Assembly (NCBI GenBank): GCA_900548725.1
Contig: URLV01000026.1
Location: 1 to 18,116, forward strand
Direction: 5' to 3'
Source: an uncultured Mycoplasmatota bacterium
GTDB lineage: Bacteria; Bacillota_I; Bacilli_A; RF39; UBA660
DNA: 18,116 bases
The notes below the pieces were generated by a model. That model did not search any database. It was not told where the DNA came from and saw nothing but the letters and a program-made list of their open reading frames with translations. Positions 13,718 through 18,116 of the stretch are shown piece after piece (within the stretch, counting starts at the first letter, position 1; each line of letters begins with the position of its first letter). The translations under genes were made by a program, and so were the position numbers.

Positions 13718-14403
13718 AATAAATATTTTTTTTCTTCCAAATAATCTTGAGTAGTATTCATAATAATATCTTCTACTTCACTTAAAGTCATATTGTGAAA
13801 TAAAAAATTTAATGATTCGCTAATGTTACTTATAATTTCTAAATAATTATCATACTTATTTCTAATCGTTTCCTTATAACAAAGTTCATAAAAAAGTGAT
13901 AATATAGAATTAAACGAGAATCTAATATCGTTTTCATCAAATCTTTTTGTTTCAATTGAGTCAATATCACATACATAAATTTTACCATCAGAAACGCCAA
14001 TATTATTTAAATGAATATCCCAATATAACATTTTTTTAGATAATGCAAATTGATAAAAATTAATAAATTCTTCCATAATTTCTTTAATTTCATATAAATC
14101 TAAATCATTCATATAATTTTTTAGAGTAATTAAATTTTTATAATAATAATTCGTTACTCCAATAAATTTATTATTATCATATAACAAATCAACAATATTT
14201 ATAGCGTTCGGAAATTCAATCTGATATATTTTATCAATACATTTTTCTCTATCTTTTCTAAATTTCTTTTTAATAATTTTATAAATATATCTTCTATTAA
14301 CATACAAATTACTTTCTTGATTAGTTAATTTTTCTCCTTTTAAATTATTTAAAGGTACATAATTTTCTTTAATATAACTTTCTTTAATATTAATGATTGC
14401 CAT
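13705..14403 (-). CDS. small protein-kinase-fold protein (APH/LPS-kinase-like)
   Basis: A 232-residue protein with a reduced kinase fold. Catalytic loop Y127-W-D129-I-H-L-N-N134, matching the D-x-H-x-x-N loop of aminoglycoside-phosphotransferase and lipopolysaccharide-kinase-like enzymes. V144-C-D146-I-D-S follows after 9 residues, the counterpart of the metal-binding DFG Asp. An N-terminal strand pair Y-V-N-R-R-Y-I-Y-K42-I-I-K may supply the ATP-binding Lys; N-Y-Y-Y-K-N-L (85-91) sits at the hinge. The usual C-lobe is shortened and helical. No transmembrane segment or signal peptide. Start: CAT at 14401-14403 with AGAGAGGA upstream, not the longer frame opening at 14457, which would begin above the promoter. 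It is the only minus-strand gene, between the dnaK block and yvcK, with its own promoter. Substrate (protein, sugar, antibiotic or lipid) unknown. Confidence 0.75.
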   Translation of the reverse strand: MAIINIKESYIKENYVPLNNLKGEKLTNQESNLYVNRRYIYKIIKKKFRKDREKCIDKIYQIEFPNAINIVDLLYDNNKFIGVTNYYYKNLITLKNYMNDLDLYEIKEIMEEFINFYQFALSKKMLYWDIHLNNIGVSDGKIYVCDIDSIETKRFDENDIRFSFNSILSLFYELCYKETIRNKYDNYLEIISNISESLNFLFHNMTLSEVEDIIMNTTQDYLEEKKYLLKKI

Positions 14404-14428
14404 AAATATTCCTCTCTTTTGATTTAAT

Positions 14429-14457
14429 ATTATAAAACTAATAAAATATAAATGCAA
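14429..14457 (-). promoter_or_regulatory. promoter of the kinase-like gene
   Basis: On the minus strand TTGCAT (14457-14452), a 17-base spacer and a perfect TATAAT (14434-14429). Transcription would start about 20 bases before the ATG at 14403. It lies back to back with the yvcK promoter. Confidence 0.6.
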
Positions 14458-14471
14458 ATATTTATTTTATG

Positions 14472-14480
14472 TGATATACT
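14472..14480 (+). promoter_or_regulatory. extended -10 promoter of yvcK-whiA
   Basis: TGA then TATACT (14475-14480); no clear -35. The start of transcription would be near 14487, giving a leader of about 14 bases made up of the ribosome site AAGGGACGTG before ATG 14501. Confidence 0.6.
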
Positions 14481-14500
14481 CTTTTAAGGGACGTGATAAA

Positions 14501-15448
14501 ATGAAAAACGTAGTTGTATTTGGTGGAGGTACTGGGCTTTCACATTTATTATCAGGATTAAAACTATTTCCAGTAAATGTAACTGCAGTTATAAGTGTTG
14601 CTGATAATGGAAGAAGTACTGGTACATTAAAAAGAGAACTTAATATACCTGCTGTAGGTGATATTGGAAAAGTTATGCTTACAATGTCCAATGGTAATCA
14701 AGAATTAATAGATTTATTATCATATAGATTTAAAAATCCTTCTTTAGAAAATCATCCAATAAGAAATATATTAATGGCAGCATTAATAGACCAAAAAGGA
14801 AATCTAACTGATGCTATAGATTTCATGTGTAGATTATTAAAAATAAATGGTAGAATCTTACCTAACACAGAGGATAAAATAGAATTAGTTGGAATCATGG
14901 AAGACAATACAGAAGTAATTGGAGAAGAAAACATTACTAAAAGTATAAAAAAAATAAAAGACCTTAAATATGATAAAGATTTTACAGTCAACAAAGAAGT
15001 AATAAAAGCAATCAAAAATGCCGATTTAATAATATTTTCACCAGGCTCACTTTATACAAGTATTTTGCCTCACATAATTATAGAAAGTATAAAAGATGCA
15101 ATTAATGAAAGTAAAGCAAAAAAAATGTATGTATCCAATTTATTTACTCAACCAGGTGAAACAGATGATTTTAAAGTAAGCGACCATATTAAAGTAATTG
15201 AAAAATATATAAATCATATAGATGTAGTTATTGCAAATAGTAAAAGTATACCATATAAAACAAGACAAAAATATTCAAGAGAAGAAGAAAAAGACATGGT
15301 AAAAGTAGATAAAAATGAAATAGAAAAAATGAATATAAAATTAATAAGTGATAAACTATATGTTTTTAGTAAAGAAGATGGAACCATAAAACATGATTCG
15401 TTAAAAACATCATATTTAATATTTTCTTACTTAATGGATGAGGTATAA
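14501..15448 (+). CDS. yvcK: gluconeogenesis/cell-wall factor YvcK (GlmR), CofD-like family
   Basis: Member of the CofD/YvcK family. In Bacillus, YvcK (GlmR) binds UDP-GlcNAc and stimulates amino-sugar synthesis for the wall on gluconeogenic carbon. 315 residues, normal length. Residues 3-20 are the nucleotide-binding strand and loop V-V-V-F-G-G-G-T-G-L-S-H-L-L. V33-A-D-N-G-R-S-T-G is the family's active-site-like motif; P50-A-V-G-D-I-G-K follows, and F-S-P-G-S-L-Y-T-S occurs in the middle. Start: ATG 14501, giving M-K-N-V-V-V-F-G-G-G. The longer frame from 14471 would start inside the promoter. Stop one base before whiA, so they form an operon. The usual upstream partner rapZ is missing here; a divergent kinase-like gene takes its place. 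Confidence 0.95.
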   Translation: MKNVVVFGGGTGLSHLLSGLKLFPVNVTAVISVADNGRSTGTLKRELNIPAVGDIGKVMLTMSNGNQELIDLLSYRFKNPSLENHPIRNILMAALIDQKGNLTDAIDFMCRLLKINGRILPNTEDKIELVGIMEDNTEVIGEENITKSIKKIKDLKYDKDFTVNKEVIKAIKNADLIIFSPGSLYTSILPHIIIESIKDAINESKAKKMYVSNLFTQPGETDDFKVSDHIKVIEKYINHIDVVIANSKSIPYKTRQKYSREEEKDMVKVDKNEIEKMNIKLISDKLYVFSKEDGTIKHDSLKTSYLIFSYLMDEV

Positions 15449-15449
15449 A

Positions 15450-16355
15450 ATGACTTTTACAACAAAAATAAAAGAAGAAATAACATCATTAGTACCAAAT
15501 AACATAATAGAATCAAGAATAGAACTATTATCATTTCTAAAATATACTTATATAATAGAAGATAATAAAATTAAAATATATATAGAAAATCCTAATATTG
15601 CAAGATATATATTTAAATTAATAAAAGCAAATTATAATATAAATGTTAATCTAACTATAAGAACACAAAAAAAGTTTAAACTAAAAAAAATATTTATATT
15701 ATCATTAAATGAAAAAGTAAATATTATAGAAAACGATATAAAAGAATTAGACAAAGAAATAATAGATTCTAGTTTTGAAGAAATATCTTCATACTTAAGA
15801 GGCACATTCTTAGCAAACGGTTCAATAAATGATCCTTCAAAAAGTAAATATCATTTAGAATTCTTAGTAGATAACATTAGTGATGCTAACATAATAAACA
15901 ACTTATTAATCAAATTGAAATTTAATAGTAAAGTAATTAGTAGAGATAAAGGATACATGGTATATATTAAAGTAAGTGAAGAAATAAGTGATTTTATAAA
16001 ATTGTTAGGTGCTACTAATTCATTATTTTATTATGAAGATATTAGAATATATAGAGACCATAAAAATATGGTTAATAGACTAAACAATTGTGAACAAGCA
16101 AATATAGAAAAAAGTATGAAAACAAGCTTAGAACAAATGGATAATATAAATTATTTAAAAGAACATGATATGTTAGATTTGATAGATGACAAAATAAAAT
16201 TAGTAATAAAATATAAAGAAAAATATCCAGAAACTACAATGAATGAATTAGCTTATATAATTAGTGTAGAAACTGATATAAATATTTCTAAGTCATGTAT
16301 AAATCATTATTTTAGAAAAATAAAAGATTTAGTAAATAAAAGTAAAAATTGTTAG
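15450..16355 (+). CDS. whiA: DNA-binding protein WhiA
   Basis: Conserved Gram-positive DNA-binding protein, linked to sporulation in Streptomyces and to division and chromosome segregation in Bacillus. 301 residues. The N-terminal WhiA domain opens F-T-T-K-I-K-E-E-I. The LAGLIDADG-homing-endonuclease-like core reads Y115-L-R-G-T-F-L-A-N-G-S-I-N-D-P (about 115-129) and K-Y-H-L-E-F, then N-C-E-Q-A-N-I-E-K-S. The C-terminal helix-turn-helix (about 250-301) has M-N-E-L-A-Y and I-S-K-S-C-I-N-H-Y-F-R-K-I. The homing motif is degenerate as in all WhiA, so no nuclease activity is expected. Before the recognition helix the text V-E-T-D-I-N-I-S-K-S replaces the usual proline-rich turn. ATG 15450 has GAGGT at the end of yvcK; the in-frame ATG 15438 lies too far upstream of any site. 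Confidence 0.95.
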   Translation: MTFTTKIKEEITSLVPNNIIESRIELLSFLKYTYIIEDNKIKIYIENPNIARYIFKLIKANYNINVNLTIRTQKKFKLKKIFILSLNEKVNIIENDIKELDKEIIDSSFEEISSYLRGTFLANGSINDPSKSKYHLEFLVDNISDANIINNLLIKLKFNSKVISRDKGYMVYIKVSEEISDFIKLLGATNSLFYYEDIRIYRDHKNMVNRLNNCEQANIEKSMKTSLEQMDNINYLKEHDMLDLIDDKIKLVIKYKEKYPETTMNELAYIISVETDINISKSCINHYFRKIKDLVNKSKNC

Positions 16356-16359
16356 AAAA

Positions 16360-16385
16360 AAGTTCATCAAAAAATGAATTTTTTT
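16360..16385 (+). terminator. Rho-independent terminator after whiA
   Basis: AAGTTCAT (16360-16367) pairs with ATGAATTT (16374-16381), including one G-U pair, around a 6-base A-rich loop, and runs into T's to 16385. It starts 5 bases after the whiA stop. Confidence 0.7.
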
Positions 16386-16403
16386 ATATAAATATTAATA
16401 AAT

Positions 16404-16409
16404 TATGAT
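16404..16409 (+). promoter_or_regulatory. -10 box for the PUA/ASCH-like gene pair
   Basis: TATGAT (16404-16409), with only a T-run at the -35 position (16381-16386). It puts transcription near 16416 and leaves room for the AGGTGA ribosome site at 16423-16428. Confidence 0.45.
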
Positions 16410-16433
16410 AGAATAGATATGCAGGTGATAGAA

Positions 16434-16844
16434 GTGATACATATAGTAATTTGTGATAATAAAACAAAAGAATTAGATAAAATTATAAATAAAGAAAGAA
16501 CAGTACTTTTAAGAGGTAATGCCACCAGACGTATACCTAATTCTAGAATATTTATAAATGATGAATTATACTTTGTTAATAAAGGAGAAAATAAATCTTT
16601 TTACCATGCAGTAGTTACTAATGCAGATAGCTATAAATCATTAACTATGAATGAAATAAACGAAATATTTGATAAATATAAAGATAAATTAAATTTAGAA
16701 CCAATAGAAGAGAAAAAATGGAAAAAGAAATGTTTATGTATAGTAGAATTTAATAATTTAGAAAAAATAGATGGAATAGATATTCCAGAATATAGTTCTT
16801 TAGAAGATTGGATAATGGTTAATAGTTTAGATGAATTAAAATGA
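16434..16844 (+). CDS. PUA/ASCH-like domain protein (hypothetical)
   Basis: A 136-residue protein whose layout recalls ASCH/PUA-fold proteins of Firmicutes: H-I-V-I-C-D, then L-D-K-I-I-N-K-E-R-T-V-L-L-R-G-N-A-T-R-R-I-P, then I-N-D-E-L-Y-F-V-N (the 'GD.lyf' strand), a H-A-V-V strand, a helix with a K-L-N-L-E segment, C-L-C-I-V-E-F-N-N-L and a D-W-I-M-V end. Such domains are thought to bind RNA or modified nucleotides; the target here is unknown. Start: GTG 16434 preferred, because AGGTGA lies 5 bases upstream and the product begins with the first beta strand. ATG 16419 is possible but has no ribosome site and sits nearly at the predicted transcription start. The gene uses TGA as stop and is followed, 12 bases later, by the membrane protein gene in the same transcript. 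Confidence 0.7.
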   Translation: MIHIVICDNKTKELDKIINKERTVLLRGNATRRIPNSRIFINDELYFVNKGENKSFYHAVVTNADSYKSLTMNEINEIFDKYKDKLNLEPIEEKKWKKKCLCIVEFNNLEKIDGIDIPEYSSLEDWIMVNSLDELK

Positions 16845-16856
16845 TGGAGGTTAATT

Positions 16857-17981
16857 ATGAATAAAACAAAAAATAATAAAAAAAAGACAAATATAAAAAA
16901 AAATACAACAAAGAAAAATATAAATACAAGTAAAAACCAAAAAAATAATATTACAAAAACTAGAGAACCACAAAATAAAACTAAACAAGAACAAAAAAAA
17001 GCAATAAAAGAAAAAGTAGCTAATACTCCTAAAAAAAATAATTTATTAGAAGATAAAAAATATAAAGAAGCAGAAAAATTATATAAAGAAAAGAAATATG
17101 AAGAATCATATGATATATATTTAAAATTAAATAATAAGTATCCAAAAAATAAAAAAATATATAAAAGATTAATAGAAACTTTAACAAATGATTATACAAA
17201 AAAAGATAATAGTAAAGACTTTAAAAAATTATATGACGATTACATAACTACATATAAGCTATTATTAAATAAAAAAGAATTAAAATATTTTGAAAAAAAA
17301 TTAGAAGAATATAATAATTTAAGAAAAAAAAGTAATAGTAAATTTTTACTTATAAGTCTTTTAGGATGGTTTGGCGTACATAAATTTATTGAAAAAAAAT
17401 ATGTTATAGGAGTAATTTATTTACTAACATTAGGTATATTTGGTATTGGTGTTATAATTGATTTAATAAATGATTATGCAGAATATGAAGATGTTAAACA
17501 ATTAAACATTGTAAGATATATTATTAGTATATTGGTATTATTATTTGGCATATTTAAATTTGAAAGTATAAATATAATATTCTTTATAATAGTAAGCATA
17601 CTAATAACACCAATAGTTTATAGTAAATTACTTAGAATAATACCAAATATAATAAAAATAATAGTAATTTTAATATTATGTTATTTTGGTTTTAAAACTA
17701 CTGAAAGTATTACTTTATTACCAACAAATATTCTTGGCACATGGAAAATGAATAATGAAAATACAAATTATAAAGAAATAACAATCCATAATAATAAATC
17801 TACTATAAAATTTACTGATAGAAAAGATGAAGTTGGTAATAACGAATATGATACAGAAACAAAAATATTAAAAGTTTATGTAAATGCAACTACATTCTAT
17901 AAATTTAAAAAAGATGATAAAGAAAATAAATTATGTATATATAATGAATCTGATAGTTGTATAATATATTTTGAAAAATAG
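16857..17981 (+). CDS. membrane protein with TPR-like, TM2 and C-terminal GTW domains
   Basis: 374 residues. 1-60: Lys/Asn/Thr-rich, very basic, disordered. 61-155: two or more helix pairs with TPR-like spacing (K-K-Y-K-E-A-E-K-L-Y-K-E-K-K-Y-E-E-S-Y-D-I-Y-L-K-L). 162-205: TM2 domain with L-L-G-W-F-G-V-H-K-F at its start, then G-V-I-Y-L-L-T-L-G-I-F-G-I-G-V-I-I-D-L-I. Further membrane segments lie at about 219-236, 237-256 and 264-279. 290-374: a soluble domain opening I-L-G-T-W-K-M and rich in beta strands, resembling the G-T-W opening of lipocalin-like domains, probably outside the cell if the N-terminus is inside. TM2 proteins have no agreed function. ATG 16857 with TGGAGG 6 bases upstream; a terminator follows. 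Regional composition is extreme (poly-Lys/Asn from A-runs). Confidence 0.8.
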   Translation: MNKTKNNKKKTNIKKNTTKKNINTSKNQKNNITKTREPQNKTKQEQKKAIKEKVANTPKKNNLLEDKKYKEAEKLYKEKKYEESYDIYLKLNNKYPKNKKIYKRLIETLTNDYTKKDNSKDFKKLYDDYITTYKLLLNKKELKYFEKKLEEYNNLRKKSNSKFLLISLLGWFGVHKFIEKKYVIGVIYLLTLGIFGIGVIIDLINDYAEYEDVKQLNIVRYIISILVLLFGIFKFESINIIFFIIVSILITPIVYSKLLRIIPNIIKIIVILILCYFGFKTTESITLLPTNILGTWKMNNENTNYKEITIHNNKSTIKFTDRKDEVGNNEYDTETKILKVYVNATTFYKFKKDDKENKLCIYNESDSCIIYFEK

Positions 17982-17986
17982 AAGAT

Positions 17987-18013
17987 AGATACTTGAAAAT
18001 AGTGTCTTTTTTT
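17987..18013 (+). terminator. Rho-independent terminator after the TM2 gene
   Basis: AGATACT (17987-17993) pairs with AGTGTCT (18001-18007), with one T-G pair, around a 7-base loop, followed by a run of T's to 18013. Begins 5 bases after the stop codon. Confidence 0.75.
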
Positions 18014-18069
18014 GATAATATTTTATTAGGGTAGTAATACCAACTAAAAATTTACGATTCGTAAAAAAG

Positions 18070-18116
18070 ATGAAAATAAGACTGTATAACTTCTCTCCCG
18101 ACCTCGAAAATTTGTT
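18070..18116 (+). CDS. possible start of a gene running off the window
   Basis: ATG 18070 opens M-K-I-R-L-Y-N-F-S-P-D-L-E-N-L with no stop before the edge; the same frame is open back to 18019. It uses CTG, AAC, TTC, CCC, GAC and CTC, codons rare in the neighbouring genes, and has no ribosome site. A small TTTACG-att-CGTAAA palindrome (18051-18065) lies just before it. It may be a foreign gene, a non-coding RNA on either strand, or chance. Confidence 0.2.
   Translation, partial: MKIRLYNFSPDLENL

Noticed and set aside
14404..14457. 18-residue longer N-terminus for the minus-strand kinase-like gene
   Set aside because: The extension runs through the TATAAT box of its promoter and lacks a ribosome site; ATG at 14403 has AGAGAGGA.
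14471..14500. Ten-residue longer start of yvcK
   Set aside because: It would overlap the -10 box; the family N-terminus and ribosome site fit ATG 14501.
15450..16355. Homing endonuclease or intein signal
   Set aside because: The LAGLIDADG-like motif belongs to WhiA, whose HTH and length are normal; no insertion into another gene is present.
16419..16433. ATG 16419 as a leaderless start of the PUA/ASCH-like gene
   Set aside because: Possible, since a -10 box lies 9 bases upstream, but AGGTGA 5 bases before GTG 16434 and the position of the first strand favour GTG.
16857..17040. Tandem repeat or CRISPR-like array in the A-rich start of the last gene
   Set aside because: The A-runs are irregular Lys/Asn codons without a fixed repeat unit or spacers.

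Overview
The window is a strongly A+T-rich, almost entirely plus-strand stretch of a low-G+C Gram-positive (Firmicutes/Bacilli-type) chromosome. Evidence: near-consensus TTGACA/TATAAT promoters, GGAGG-type ribosome binding sites, a T-box ahead of serS, CIRCE operators ahead of hrcA, and a yvcK-whiA pair. All tryptophans in the recognised proteins are TGG and TGA serves as a stop (16842-16844), so this is code 11, not the Mycoplasma code. The codon bias and several unusual family variants suggest an uncultured host-associated lineage; I cannot name it from sequence alone.

Layout. 1-90 ends with the 3' half of a tRNA with anticodon CAT whose 5' half is missing, followed at once by a terminator: it looks like an attachment-site remnant of an integrated element. 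136-2599 is accessory: a promoter, a small HExxH putative metallopeptidase, a decayed gene with a frameshift and two stops, and an orphan coiled-coil protein. 2623-2849 is a tiny rhodanese-like protein on an apparently leaderless promoter. 2883-4411 is a promoter, T-box leader and a 'TSEH'-type seryl-tRNA synthetase. 4430-7141 has a strong promoter, a short hairpin-forming leader with a 19-codon ORF and a terminator, then a long-form PRPP synthetase and a COG2509-type flavoprotein, nearly abutting.

7164-13717 is the heat-shock block: two CIRCE operators around one consensus promoter, then hrcA, grpE, dnaK, a terminator, an M3 oligoendopeptidase F and dnaJ. HrcA represses through CIRCE; GrpE, DnaK and DnaJ form the Hsp70 cycle; the peptidase sits where dnaJ would normally follow dnaK. 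13705-14403 (minus strand) is a small kinase-fold protein that converges on dnaJ and shares a terminator with it. 14475-16385 is yvcK-whiA without an adjacent rapZ. 16404-18013 is a PUA/ASCH-like protein and a membrane protein with TPR-like, TM2 and C-terminal GTW-containing regions. The last 100 bases hold a possible gene start with unusual codons.

Candidates for something undescribed: the structured micro-ORF/terminator leader of prs, the mini-zincin whose active site resembles M3 peptidases, the kinase-like gene, and the tRNA-half junction at the left edge. No CRISPR array, IS element or recognisable defence system is present.
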